This document shows, one piece after another, positions 1 to 6,731 of a stretch of 36,057 nucleotides of DNA; the stretch's first letter is position 1, and every line of letters starts with the position of its first letter. Origin of the DNA: Candidatus Ulvibacter alkanivorans (GTDB lineage Bacteria > Bacteroidota > Bacteroidia > Flavobacteriales > Flavobacteriaceae); NCBI RefSeq assembly GCF_003333325.1, contig NZ_QOLC01000106.1, positions 1-36,057 of the forward strand, read 5' to 3'. A program made the position numbers and the translations under genes. The notes under the pieces were generated by a model. The model had not been told where the DNA came from, made no database searches, and was given only the letters and a program-made list of their open reading frames with translations.

Positions 1-34
1 CTAATTGTTCTGCGAAATCTTTTAAATCTGCCAT
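1..34 (-). CDS. rplL: Ribosomal protein bL12 (L7/L12), 5' end only
   Basis: The first 11 codons read MADLKDFAEQL and then run off the left edge of the window. This matches the N-terminal dimerisation segment of bL12, the stalk protein that recruits translation GTPases to the ribosome. Its place directly downstream of rplJ, 54 nt away on the same strand, is the standard rplKAJL order. rpoB and rpoC would be expected outside the window. The identification rests on position plus the short N-terminal match. Confidence 0.9.
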   Translation of the reverse strand, partial: MADLKDFAEQL

Positions 35-88
35 TTTCTATCGTTTTAAAATAATTTGTATTTATATAATTTAATTAGTGCTAAGTTA

Positions 89-610
89 TTATCCTTCTCT
101 TTCAGAAAGCGTTTTAACAATACCTGCAATGGTTCCTCCACCACTCTTAAGAGCAGAGATAACATTTTTAGCAGGTGATTGAAGTAAGCCAACAATCTCT
201 CCAAGTAATTCTTCCTTAGATTTGATCTCAACCAATTTATCCAATTGATCGTCACCAATGTAGATGGCTTCTTCGATAAAAGCTCCTTTTAATAAAGGCT
301 TATCAGATTTTTTTCTGAATTCTTTGATCACTTTGGCCGGAGCGTTTCCGGTTTCTGAGAACATCAAAGAAGTGTTGCCTTTAAGAACGTCGGTCAATTC
401 ACCGAATTCCTTATCTGAGCTTTCCATTGCTTTCGAGAGCAAGGTGTTTTTAACTACGGCCAACTTTACACCGGCTTTAAAACAAGCACGACGTAAGTTA
501 GTTGTACTACCTGCATCAAGCCCTGAAATATCTGCTAAATAAATAATAGATGTATCGGACAACTGTGCAGTTAGAGTTTCAATTACTTGTGATTTTTCTT
601 CTCTTGTCAT
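89..610 (-). CDS. rplJ: Ribosomal protein uL10
   Basis: This 173-residue protein is the stalk base of the large ribosomal subunit. Family knowledge says its N-terminal domain binds 23S rRNA next to uL11 and its C-terminal helix binds bL12 dimers. The N-terminus (MTREEKSQVIETL) and the segment KLAVVKNTLLSKAM near residues 48-61 are typical of L10. It starts 12 nt after rplA and lies 54 nt before rplL, so the genes are clearly co-transcribed. I see no long rplJ leader of the E. coli type that binds L10-L12, so any autoregulation must use another site. Confidence 0.97.
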   Translation of the reverse strand: MTREEKSQVIETLTAQLSDTSIIYLADISGLDAGSTTNLRRACFKAGVKLAVVKNTLLSKAMESSDKEFGELTDVLKGNTSLMFSETGNAPAKVIKEFRKKSDKPLLKGAFIEEAIYIGDDQLDKLVEIKSKEELLGEIVGLLQSPAKNVISALKSGGGTIAGIVKTLSEREG

Positions 611-622
611 AATTTCTAATGA

Positions 623-1318
623 TTACTGCTCAGTGAAACGTTTGGTATCGATTTCTACGCTAGGACTCATGGTGCTAGACATATAAATGCTTTTAATATA
701 GATACCTTTAGCCGCTTGAGGCTTCAGTTTTACTAGTGTAGTTAATAATTCTCTTGCGTTTCCGGCAATCTTCTCTGCATCGAAAGATGCTTTTCCGATC
801 GCAGCATGTACGATACCTGTTTTATCAACTTTAAAGTCGATCTTACCGGCTTTTACATCAGAAACAGCTTTAGCAACGTCCATCGTCACTGTACCAGTCT
901 TTGGGTTAGGCATTAATCCACGAGGACCTAAAACACGTCCTAATGGTCCTAATTTACCCATTACGCTTGGCATAGTTACAATCACGTCAACATCTGTCCA
1001 ACCTCCTTTAATTTTATCGAGGTACTCGTCCAATCCAACGTAATCTGCTCCGGCTTCTTTGGCTTCGGCCTCCTTATCGGGAGTTACCAATGCCAACACC
1101 TTTACATCTTTACCAGTACCGTGTGGTAAGGTAACAACCCCTCTTACCATTTGGTTTGCTTTACGTGGATCCACGTTAAGACGAACCGCCAGGTCTACAG
1201 AGGCATCAAAATTTACGTTGGTGATTTCTTTTATTAAAGCTGAAGCTTCGGCTACAGTATAGGTTTTATCCTCTACTTTTAGCAAGGCTTCTTTTTGCTT
1301 TTTAGTTAATCGTGCCAT
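623..1318 (-). CDS. rplA: Ribosomal protein uL1
   Basis: This is a 231-residue L1 protein, the usual family length, forming the mobile L1 stalk near the E site. The conserved block [20 protein letters not shown] (residues about 121-140) is the L1 signature. It lies 21 nt downstream of rplK and 12 nt upstream of rplJ. The start is preceded by an A-rich stretch rather than a Shine-Dalgarno site, which is the flavobacterial norm. In other bacteria L1 represses its own rplK-rplA mRNA; no copy of that target was identified here. Confidence 0.98.
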   Translation of the reverse strand: MARLTKKQKEALLKVEDKTYTVAEASALIKEITNVNFDASVDLAVRLNVDPRKANQMVRGVVTLPHGTGKDVKVLALVTPDKEAEAKEAGADYVGLDEYLDKIKGGWTDVDVIVTMPSVMGKLGPLGRVLGPRGLMPNPKTGTVTMDVAKAVSDVKAGKIDFKVDKTGIVHAAIGKASFDAEKIAGNARELLTTLVKLKPQAAKGIYIKSIYMSSTMSPSVEIDTKRFTEQ

Positions 1319-1339
1319 TTTATAGATTCTTTTTCTTGA

Positions 1340-1777
1340 TTAAAAAGGTGCAGTACCTTTTACTTTCACTCCCATTGATCGTGCAGTACCTGCTACCATT
1401 TTCATAGCAGACTCTACGGTAAATGCATTAAGATCGGGCATTTTGTCTTCTGCAATTGCTCTTACTTGGTCCCATGAAATGGATGCTACCTTTTTAACAT
1501 GTGGCTCCCCAGACCCTTTCTTGGTCTTGGCAGCTTCAAGGATCTGTACAGCGGCAGGAGGTGTTTTAATAACAAAGTCGAACGACTTGTCTTTATACAC
1601 TGTAATCTGCACTGGCAATACTTTTCCTTGCTTGTCTTGAGTTCTAGCATTAAATTGCTTACAGAACTCCATAATGTTCACACCGGCAGCACCTAAAGCG
1701 GGTCCAACTGGTGGAGACGGATTAGCGGCTCCTCCACGAACTTGCAACTTTACTACTTTACCTACTTCTTTTGCCAT
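1340..1777 (-). CDS. rplK: Ribosomal protein uL11
   Basis: A 145-residue L11 protein that forms the GTPase-associated centre with the 23S rRNA. The N-terminal domain begins [16 protein letters not shown] and continues with the proline-rich [16 protein letters not shown] block. The C-terminal rRNA-binding domain ends [14 protein letters not shown]. An in-frame extension upstream to 1825 exists, but the start at 1777 was chosen because MAKEVGKV is the conserved L11 start and gives the usual length. The spacer from nusG is 70 nt, the longest in the nusG-rplKAJ run. Confidence 0.97.
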   Translation of the reverse strand: MAKEVGKVVKLQVRGGAANPSPPVGPALGAAGVNIMEFCKQFNARTQDKQGKVLPVQITVYKDKSFDFVIKTPPAAVQILEAAKTKKGSGEPHVKKVASISWDQVRAIAEDKMPDLNAFTVESAMKMVAGTARSMGVKVKGTAPF

Positions 1778-1847
1778 TTGTTTAATTTTAATGCGGTTTT
1801 TCTTGAGTGGAAGCCTAAGAAACAACCTATTATATAGCGTGTAACAA

Positions 1848-2402
1848 TTAAATTTTCTCTACTTGCATATAGCTTAATTCTAATGGTGTCTTTCTTCCGA
1901 AGATCTTAACCATCACTTCAAGCTTGCGTTTTTCTTCATTAATCTTTTCTACCGTTCCGTTAAATCCGTTGAACGGCCCGTCGATCACTTTTACGGTTTC
2001 ACCAATAACGTAAGGTATATTGACGTTATCATCTTTCACCGATAATTCATCAACCTTACCTAACATTCTGTTTACTTCAGACTGTCGTAATGGCACAGGA
2101 TCACCTCCTTTGGTTTCTCCTAAAAAGCCAATCACTCCGTTGATCGATTTAATAATATGCGGTATTTCTCCGGCCAAACTCGCTTGGATCATAATGTATC
2201 CCGGAAAGTAAACACGCTCTTTGTTAATTTTCTTTCCATTGCGAATTTGAATCACCTTTTCGGTCGGTACAAGAACTTTTTCAATATAATCTTCAAGATT
2301 TAATCGCGTAATCTCAGATTCGATATACGATTTAATCTTGTTTTCCTGTCCACTAACCGAACGGACCACATACCACTTTTTTGTACTTTTAGTTTCAGTC
2401 AT
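1848..2402 (-). CDS. nusG: Transcription termination/antitermination factor NusG
   Basis: A 184-residue NusG. It binds RNA polymerase and links it to Rho or to the ribosome. The NGN domain spans about residues 9-110 ([17 protein letters not shown] near the start, [10 protein letters not shown] in the middle). A KOW domain follows from about residue 134 ([19 protein letters not shown]). An in-frame ATG lies six codons further upstream inside secE, but starting at [10 protein letters not shown] leaves a 2-nt gap after the secE stop and the normal N-terminus. The coding sequence holds a 13-nt complement of the 16S rRNA tail at 2098-2110, discussed under findings. Confidence 0.97.
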   Translation of the reverse strand: MTETKSTKKWYVVRSVSGQENKIKSYIESEITRLNLEDYIEKVLVPTEKVIQIRNGKKINKERVYFPGYIMIQASLAGEIPHIIKSINGVIGFLGETKGGDPVPLRQSEVNRMLGKVDELSVKDDNVNIPYVIGETVKVIDGPFNGFNGTVEKINEEKRKLEVMVKIFGRKTPLELSYMQVEKI

Positions 2403-2404
2403 GT

Positions 2405-2593
2405 TTACGACTTGATCCAATTAAAATAAGCTTCGATAACACCACTAAATACAGTATCTACTCCCCATACAGCCAACGCTAGTACAATAGAGAATACTGC
2501 CACGATAACAGTTAGTCGCTGAGCCTCCGGCCATGGCGTCCAGGTCACGTGGTTTTTTAGTTCGTTATACGATTCTTTAATATAGTTTACCAT
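2405..2593 (-). CDS. secE: Preprotein translocase subunit SecE
   Basis: A 62-residue single-span SecE, which clamps SecY in the Sec translocon of the inner membrane. A short amphipathic N-terminal helix (VNYIKESYNELKNHV) is followed by the conserved TPWPEAQRL element and one membrane segment at about residues 24-47 (VFSIVLALAVWGVDTVF). The open frame extends upstream through tRNA-Trp, so the start at MVNYIKES was chosen; another ATG at 2626 is possible. It sits 48 nt after tRNA-Trp and 2 nt before nusG, so tRNA-Trp, secE and nusG probably share a transcript. Confidence 0.93.
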   Translation of the reverse strand: MVNYIKESYNELKNHVTWTPWPEAQRLTVIVAVFSIVLALAVWGVDTVFSGVIEAYFNWIKS

Positions 2594-2641
2594 TGTTACT
2601 TGGTGTTTAATTCTTTCTGAAGCCATCAAAACTTCAATCTG

Positions 2642-2714
2642 CACGGGTTGAGAGACTCGAACTCCCGACACCTGGTTTTGGAGACCAGTGCTCTACCAAC
2701 TGAGCTAAACCCGT
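2642..2714 (-). tRNA. tRNA-Trp (anticodon CCA)
   Basis: A 73-nt cloverleaf on the minus strand. The acceptor stem pairs ACGGGTT with AACCCGT, and the discriminator is G. The D arm is AGCTCAGTTGGTAGAGC. The anticodon loop is CTCCAAA between CTGGT and ACCAG. The T arm carries GTTCGAGTC. The CCA tail is not encoded. It lies between tuf and secE, the same slot as in many Bacteroidota. Confidence 0.96.
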
Positions 2715-2783
2715 ATTATAATGATAGTACTCTCCAACTATTGCCTCAAATACTTCACTATCTTGGTTCACCTATATACTTCA

Positions 2784-2817
2784 GCTCAGTTCTGAGCCCT
2801 GCCTGCCGGCAGGCAGG
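2784..2817. repeat. Pair of adjacent palindromes between tuf and tRNA-Trp
   Basis: Two palindromes abut each other. GCTCAG-TT-CTGAGC occupies 2784-2797. A perfect 20-bp palindrome, CCTGCCTGCCGGCAGGCAGG, occupies 2798-2817. The second has a degenerate relative at about 16196-16215 inside another intergenic repeat, which suggests a dispersed element rather than a gene-specific signal. Either could form a strong hairpin in RNA. Confidence 0.7.
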
Positions 2818-2881
2818 TAAACCCGATTAACTTGATCAGCTCTTACGACCTGAAAATGTCTAGGTCAAGCTAAACCCGTTA

Positions 2882-2921
2882 TAAAAGTCAAGGCGTTCCG
2901 AAAAATCGGAACACCTTTGAC
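2882..2921 (-). terminator. Rho-independent terminator after tuf
   Basis: On the minus strand, 20 nt after the tuf stop, a long imperfect stem pairs GTCAAAGGtGTTCCGA (2921-2906) with TCGGAACgCCTTGAC (2901-2887). The loop is four T residues and a TTTTA tail follows. It should end most tuf transcripts before tRNA-Trp and secE, implying a separate promoter or read-through for the secE-nusG-rpl genes. Confidence 0.85.
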
Positions 2922-2941
2922 TTACTATCTTTTGACTTAAA

Positions 2942-4129
2942 TTAGTCTAAAATCTCAGTTACCTGACCAGCACCTACTGTTCTACCACCTTCACGGATAG
3001 CAAAACGAAGACCAACATTTAATGCGATAGGCTGGATAAGGTCTACAGTAATTGTAAGGTTATCACCTGGCATTACCATTTCAACTCCATCAGGAAGGTT
3101 GATGTTCCCAGTTACGTCTGTTGTACGAACGTAGAACTGTGGACGGTAGTTGTTGTGGAATGGTGTGTGACGACCACCTTCTTCTTTTTTAAGAACGTAA
3201 ACCTCTGCTTTAAACTTAGCGTGAGGAGTTACCGATCCTGGCTTACAGATTACCATACCTCTAGAGATTTGAGTTTTCTCAATACCTCTTAAAAGAATAC
3301 CTGCGTTATCTCCTGCCTCACCTCTATCAAGGATTTGACGGAACATTTCGATACCAGTAATAGTAGACGTTAATTTTTCAGCTCCCATACCAATGATCTC
3401 TACAGGATCTCCAGTGTTTGCAACACCTGTTTCGATACGTCCGGTTGCTACAGTACCACGACCAGTAATAGAGAATACATCTTCGATAGGCATAAGGAAT
3501 GGCTTATCGATCTCACGTTGTGGCTCTTCGATCCAGTTATCAACAGCTTCCATCAATTCCATTACCGTATCTACCCATTTTTGCTCACCGTTCAATGCAC
3601 CAAGTGCAGAACCAGCGATCACAGGACCATTATCACCGTCATACTCGTAGAAAGAAAGAAGGTCTCTAATTTCCATTTCAACCAATTCTAACAATTCATC
3701 ATCATCTACCATATCCACTTTGTTCATGAATACAACGATACGAGGAATACCTACCTGACGTCCTAAAAGGATGTGCTCACGTGTTTGCGGCATTGGACCA
3801 TCTGTAGCAGCTACCACCAAGATAGCTCCGTCCATTTGTGCAGCACCAGTTACCATGTTCTTTACGTAATCGGCGTGACCTGGACAGTCAACGTGTGCAT
3901 AGTGACGATTTGCAGTTTGATACTCTACGTGTGAAGAGTTGATAGTAATACCTCTTTCTTTTTCTTCAGGCGCGTTATCGATTTGATCGAAAGAACGAGC
4001 TTCTGAAAAACCAGCATCTGCCATTACTTTAGTAATAGCAGCTGTTAACGTTGTTTTACCGTGATCTACGTGTCCGATTGTACCTACATTTAAGTGGGGC
4101 TTCGAACGATCATATGTTGCTTTTGCCAT
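2942..4129 (-). CDS. tuf: Elongation factor Tu
   Basis: A 395-residue EF-Tu, full length, which delivers aminoacyl-tRNA to the ribosome in a GTP-dependent way. The GTPase motifs are intact: G1 GHVDHGKT at 19-26, G3 DCPGH at 81-85 with the catalytic His85, and G4 NKVD at 136-139. Domains 2 and 3 follow, including the segment [19 protein letters not shown] that opens domain 2, and the protein ends [10 protein letters not shown]. The gene starts 55 nt after tRNA-Thr(GGT) and is probably processed from the same transcript as the four upstream tRNAs. Confidence 0.99.
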   Translation of the reverse strand: MAKATYDRSKPHLNVGTIGHVDHGKTTLTAAITKVMADAGFSEARSFDQIDNAPEEKERGITINSSHVEYQTANRHYAHVDCPGHADYVKNMVTGAAQMDGAILVVAATDGPMPQTREHILLGRQVGIPRIVVFMNKVDMVDDDELLELVEMEIRDLLSFYEYDGDNGPVIAGSALGALNGEQKWVDTVMELMEAVDNWIEEPQREIDKPFLMPIEDVFSITGRGTVATGRIETGVANTGDPVEIIGMGAEKLTSTITGIEMFRQILDRGEAGDNAGILLRGIEKTQISRGMVICKPGSVTPHAKFKAEVYVLKKEEGGRHTPFHNNYRPQFYVRTTDVTGNINLPDGVEMVMPGDNLTITVDLIQPIALNVGLRFAIREGGRTVGAGQVTEILD

Positions 4130-4184
4130 GTTGTATTAATTTAATCTTAGTTATATAATAGTGTTCAATTGTATTTCTTAGTTG

Positions 4185-4256
4185 AGCCAATGATGAGATT
4201 TGAACTCATGACCTCTTCCTTACCAAGGAAACGCTCTACCCCTGAGCTACACCGGC
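4185..4256 (-). tRNA. tRNA-Thr (anticodon GGT)
   Basis: A 72-nt cloverleaf. The acceptor GCCGGTG pairs with CATTGGC, using two G-T wobbles. The anticodon loop is TTGGTAA, giving anticodon GGT. The T arm has GTTCAAATC. CCA is not encoded. It is the fourth tRNA of the cluster and lies 55 nt upstream of tuf. Confidence 0.95.
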
Positions 4257-4294
4257 GTAAAGTATTCTATCTTCTCCTTACAAAAAGGAAGAGA

Positions 4295-4343
4295 TTCCTG
4301 CCTTGCACTCCTGCTATTGCTTTGGCGCAGACGACTGCAGGAA
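4295..4343. repeat. Inverted repeat between tRNA-Gly and tRNA-Thr(GGT)
   Basis: TTCCTGC at 4295-4301 is repeated in inverted orientation as GCAGGAA at 4337-4343, separated by 35 nt. In the polycistronic tRNA transcript it could pair and present a processing stem. The function is inferred; only the pairing is visible. Confidence 0.45.
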
Positions 4344-4349
4344 AATTAG

Positions 4350-4422
4350 AGCGGGAGACCGGGTTCGAACCGGCGACATTCAGCTTGGAAGGCTGACGCT
4401 CTACCAACTGAGCTACTCCCGC
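4350..4422 (-). tRNA. tRNA-Gly (anticodon TCC)
   Basis: A 73-nt cloverleaf. The acceptor GCGGGAG pairs with CTCCCGC, and the discriminator is T. The anticodon loop CTTCCAA lies between TCAGC and GCTGA, giving anticodon TCC. The T loop is GTTCGAACC. It is the third tRNA of the cluster read on the minus strand. Confidence 0.96.
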
Positions 4423-4729
4423 TTTTTACGAATTCGTATTAATGAATTCAAACTTTCAATATTTCAAAATTAGATCACCTCTTTAGCGTTGTCACAACCT
4501 TTATTGTGATTCAAGTTTTATTGATGATCTGCTTAGAGAAACCCTTAGGTTACTCGCTACGCTCGTGATCCTTTATAAGACTACCTCGCATCCGCTCGGT
4601 GATCCGTTTAGGGAGACCCTCGATTACCTCGCATCCGCTCGGTGATCCGTTTAGGGAGACCCTAAACAAAGAATTTAATTCGCAGCCTTACAAAAGCGAG
4701 CTTTTGACACCTGTTGCTTAAATTCTTTG
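4423..4729. repeat. 307-nt spacer between tRNA-Tyr and tRNA-Gly with tandem and inverted repeats
   Basis: No gene is visible in this spacer. It holds a tandem repeat of period 43 bp: identical 38-bp cores at 4583-4620 and 4626-4663, each beginning ACCTCGCATCCGCTCGGTG. A degenerate third unit covers about 4527-4575 (TTACTCGCTACGCTCGTGATCC). On the tRNA-Tyr side, a perfect 13-bp inverted repeat, ACAAAGAATTTAA at 4666-4678 and TTAAATTCTTTGT at 4718-4730, encloses a hairpin CAAAAGC-GA-GCTTTTG at 4691-4706. A further hairpin, TCACAA/TTGTGA, lies at 4492-4509. The stems may be used in transcript processing. Confidence 0.75.
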
Positions 4730-4811
<82 letters not shown>

Positions 4812-4851
4812 AAACCATATGTATATGAACAACTTTTTTACTTTTTTAAAG

Positions 4852-4925
4852 AGCCGATGGAGGGACTCGAACCCACGACCTGCTGATTACAAATCAGCTG
4901 CTCTAGCCAGCTGAGCTACATCGGC
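4852..4925 (-). tRNA. tRNA-Thr (anticodon TGT)
   Basis: A 74-nt cloverleaf. The acceptor GCCGATG pairs with CATCGGC. The anticodon loop TTTGTAA, between GCTGA and TCAGC, gives anticodon TGT. The T arm has GTTCGAGTC. It is the first tRNA of the tRNA-tuf transcript. Confidence 0.96.
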
Positions 4926-4947
4926 TTTTTATGTAACTTTTTAGCCA

Positions 4948-4975
4948 TAAAAAAGTCCGCTATTTCTAACGGACT
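4948..4975 (-). terminator. Terminator-like hairpin between hpf and the tRNA cluster
   Basis: On the minus strand AGTCCG (4975-4970) pairs with CGGACT (4959-4954) across a short A/T-rich loop and is followed by TTTTTT. It can terminate the hpf transcript. It lies downstream of the predicted promoter at 4977-5007, so it would also be the first structure in transcripts starting there. Confidence 0.7.
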
Positions 4976-4976
4976 G

Positions 4977-5007
4977 CAAATGTAGAGAATTTATTTTTTC
5001 TACAAAA
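4977..5007 (-). promoter_or_regulatory. Predicted sigma-A promoter for the tRNA-tuf transcript
   Basis: On the minus strand a TTTTG element (5007-5003) is followed, after 18 nt, by TACATTTG (4984-4977). This agrees with the Bacteroidota consensus TTTG-N19-TAnnTTTG. Transcription would start close to position 4973, about 48 nt before tRNA-Thr(TGT). It was assigned from the match alone. Confidence 0.6.
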
Positions 5008-5026
5008 CTTTTTTTAAAAAATTCTA

Positions 5027-5329
5027 CTATAAATATGCACGTTGTTTTTGTTTTCGTTTTTTTAATTGTCGCTCTAAGGATTGGACGCATACATCGGTTG
5101 CTTCTTCAAAAGATTTCCCTTCCTTTTTTACAATGAGATCGCCCTTAGGAATGCTTAATAATATTTCAACATTCTTATTCTCTTTCTCACTGGTTTTCTG
5201 TACTTTCAGAAATACATCTGCAAAGATAATCTTATCGTAGAATTGTTCTAATTTAGAAAGTCGTTTTTCTACAAAGAGCAACAATTCATCTTTAGCTGTA
5301 AAATTGGGAGCTTGCACATTTACTTTCAT
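5027..5329 (-). CDS. hpf: Ribosome hibernation promoting factor, short form (HPF/RaiA family)
   Basis: A 100-residue protein of the HPF/YfiA family, which binds the decoding region of the 30S subunit and silences ribosomes in stationary phase. The fold is suggested by the N-terminal strand MKVNVQAPNFTAKDELLLFVE, the central strand NVEILLSIPKGDLIVKKEG, and the helix EEATDVCVQSLERQLKKRKQ. There is no C-terminal dimerisation domain, so this is the short form. It follows xerC by 113 nt on the same strand and precedes the tRNA cluster. Confidence 0.93.
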   Translation of the reverse strand: MKVNVQAPNFTAKDELLLFVEKRLSKLEQFYDKIIFADVFLKVQKTSEKENKNVEILLSIPKGDLIVKKEGKSFEEATDVCVQSLERQLKKRKQKQRAYL

Positions 5330-5442
5330 AGGTCATTTCGGTTTTATGCTCTTGCGTTTTTTTCAATCCCTTCCGAAGTAATTATTTGCAACTTGAAAAA
5401 GGCACTAGAAGGAAGTTTTCTCGCATCAAGAACATCAAGTTA

Positions 5443-6336
5443 TTATTCGTTTGAATTTCGGGGATGTGAGTTTTGATATACCTGCTTTAATGTAGCTATA
5501 CTATTATGGGTATAGACCTGCGTCGATGCCAAACTCGAATGCCCTAGCAGTTCTTTGACCGCATTTAAATCTGCACCCTCATTCAACAGATGCGTAGCAA
5601 AGGAATGCCTTAAAATATGTGGGCTTTTCTTTACCTTCTCGGATGCCTTACTAAAGTAAGAATTTATAATTCTATAGACAAGGGTTTCATAAATTTTAAC
5701 GCCCTTCTTCGTGAGTAATAAATAATCGGGATCTTGCAATGCTTCTAAAGCCTCTCGTTGCTTTAAATACGATTGAATGGTGGTAGTTACCATTGGTAAC
5801 AATGGAATTATACGCTCCTTATTCCGTTTCCCTAATACCTTTATCGTGCGCTGCGCTATAGAAACAGCATCTACCTTAAGATTAACTAATTCTGCGCGTC
5901 GCATTCCGGTACTGTAAAACAACTCTACGATAAGTTTATTACGGATGCCCTCGAACCCATCGGCCTCTTCCAGCAAGGTAAGTACTTGTTCTATTTCTTT
6001 TTCTGAAAAAGGAACTTGAATCTTCTTAGAGGTCTTTAATGCCTTATGCTTCGCCAAGGGACTTACTTCGATCTGCTTTGTCTTTAAAAGGAACTTATAA
6101 TAGGAACGTAAGGATGAGATCTTTCTATTAATACTTCGGTTAGAAACATTGGCATCGACCAAAGCCACGATCCAACTTCTAATGATGCTATAGTTTACCG
6201 ACTTTATATCTTTGTAGTCAAATTCTTCCGAAGCGAATTGCAAGAAACTTTCTAGATCGGTGGTGTAAGCCGTAATTGTATGTGCCGCATATTTTTTTTC
6301 GAGAGTGAGGTAGTCGATAAATTTGGCAAACGGCAT
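5443..6336 (-). CDS. xerC: Tyrosine recombinase XerC
   Basis: A 297-residue site-specific recombinase of the XerC/XerD type, which resolves chromosome dimers at dif. A SAM-like core-binding domain covers about residues 1-85 and the catalytic domain about 100-290. The catalytic residues are in place: Arg146 (TGMRRAEL), Lys170 (LGKRNKER), His240 and Arg243 (HILRHSFATHLL), His266 (LGHSS) and Tyr275 (TQVYTH). The start was set at MPFAKFIDYL because the seven-codon upstream extension begins with TTG. No mobile element surrounds it, so it is a housekeeping copy. No dif site was recognised here. Confidence 0.95.
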   Translation of the reverse strand: MPFAKFIDYLTLEKKYAAHTITAYTTDLESFLQFASEEFDYKDIKSVNYSIIRSWIVALVDANVSNRSINRKISSLRSYYKFLLKTKQIEVSPLAKHKALKTSKKIQVPFSEKEIEQVLTLLEEADGFEGIRNKLIVELFYSTGMRRAELVNLKVDAVSIAQRTIKVLGKRNKERIIPLLPMVTTTIQSYLKQREALEALQDPDYLLLTKKGVKIYETLVYRIINSYFSKASEKVKKSPHILRHSFATHLLNEGADLNAVKELLGHSSLASTQVYTHNSIATLKQVYQNSHPRNSNE

Positions 6337-6401
6337 GTAGGTGATTTTATTGGGCAACGAAACGATAGGTTTTAAAGATACGTAATTTCGTCAATCGAAG
6401 C

Positions 6402-6435
6402 ATAAAAAAAATCCGTTGAAAGCTCAACGGATTTT
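6402..6435 (-). terminator. Rho-independent terminator after rpsU
   Basis: On the minus strand a perfect 12-bp stem, AAAATCCGTTGA with TCAACGGATTTT, encloses a 4-nt loop and is followed by a T run. It begins 25 nt after the rpsU stop, so rpsU is a single-gene transcript and xerC should have its own promoter. Confidence 0.92.
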
Positions 6436-6459
6436 ATATATGTATATAGTACATCGTGT

Positions 6460-6654
6460 CTAGATCTCTTCTTGATCACGTAGATTCTGGATGTACTCTG
6501 CTTTCTGAATTTCTTTTCTTCTTTTTACTGAAGGCTTTGTGAAAGCTTGTCTTGCACGAAGTTGACGCATTGTACCCGTACGATCAAACTTACGCTTGAA
6601 ACGCTTAAGGGCTCTATCGATATTTTCTCCGTCTTTTACTGGTATTATTAACAT
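6460..6654 (-). CDS. rpsU: Ribosomal protein bS21
   Basis: A 64-residue bS21: MLIIPVKDGENIDRALKRFK, then a basic tail. The frame extends 11 codons upstream, but the start at 6654 has the conserved N-terminus and stands 6 nt after a 10-nt complement of the 16S rRNA tail. In Flavobacterium bS21 helps occlude the anti-Shine-Dalgarno sequence of the ribosome, and published work on F. johnsoniae describes rpsU as one of the few mRNAs with a strong Shine-Dalgarno site, allowing feedback control. The gene has its own predicted promoter element and terminator. Confidence 0.97.
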   Translation of the reverse strand: MLIIPVKDGENIDRALKRFKRKFDRTGTMRQLRARQAFTKPSVKRRKEIQKAEYIQNLRDQEEI

Positions 6655-6660
6655 AGTGTC

Positions 6661-6670
6661 ATCACCTCCT
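6661..6670 (-). promoter_or_regulatory. Extended Shine-Dalgarno site of rpsU
   Basis: AGGAGGTGAT on the minus strand is fully complementary to ATCACCTCCT at the 3' end of 16S rRNA, with 6 nt to the rpsU ATG. No other start codon checked in this window has a comparable match, so it is likely a regulatory signal specific to rpsU. Confidence 0.9.
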
Positions 6671-6684
6671 CTCTTTTGGGACGG

Positions 6685-6692
6685 CAAAGATA
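6685..6692 (-). promoter_or_regulatory. Predicted -7 promoter element of rpsU
   Basis: TATCTTTG on the minus strand matches TAnnTTTG. The transcript would begin near 6681, giving a leader of about 27 nt that contains the extended Shine-Dalgarno site. No clear TTTG partner is seen at the usual distance. Confidence 0.45.
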
Positions 6693-6731
6693 AAACTAAA
6701 TTTTTAATTACCGGGAATGAAAGTTAAAAAA

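Noticed and set aside
2648..2830. A 60-codon plus-strand open frame ending in PACRQAG
   Set aside because: It is antisense to tRNA-Trp and runs into the 20-bp palindrome, which gives the CRQAG translation. There is no start context.
4169..4396. A 75-codon plus-strand open frame, and a similar one at 4714-4914
   Set aside because: Both read through tRNA genes in antisense. The translations (for example RFELMTSSLP) are the well-known artefact of translating tRNA T arms and anticodon arms.
5443..6336. XerC as an integrase of a mobile element inserted near the tRNA cluster
   Set aside because: The length and sequence match chromosomal XerC, it is followed by hpf as in related genomes, and there are no att-like direct repeats flanking it.
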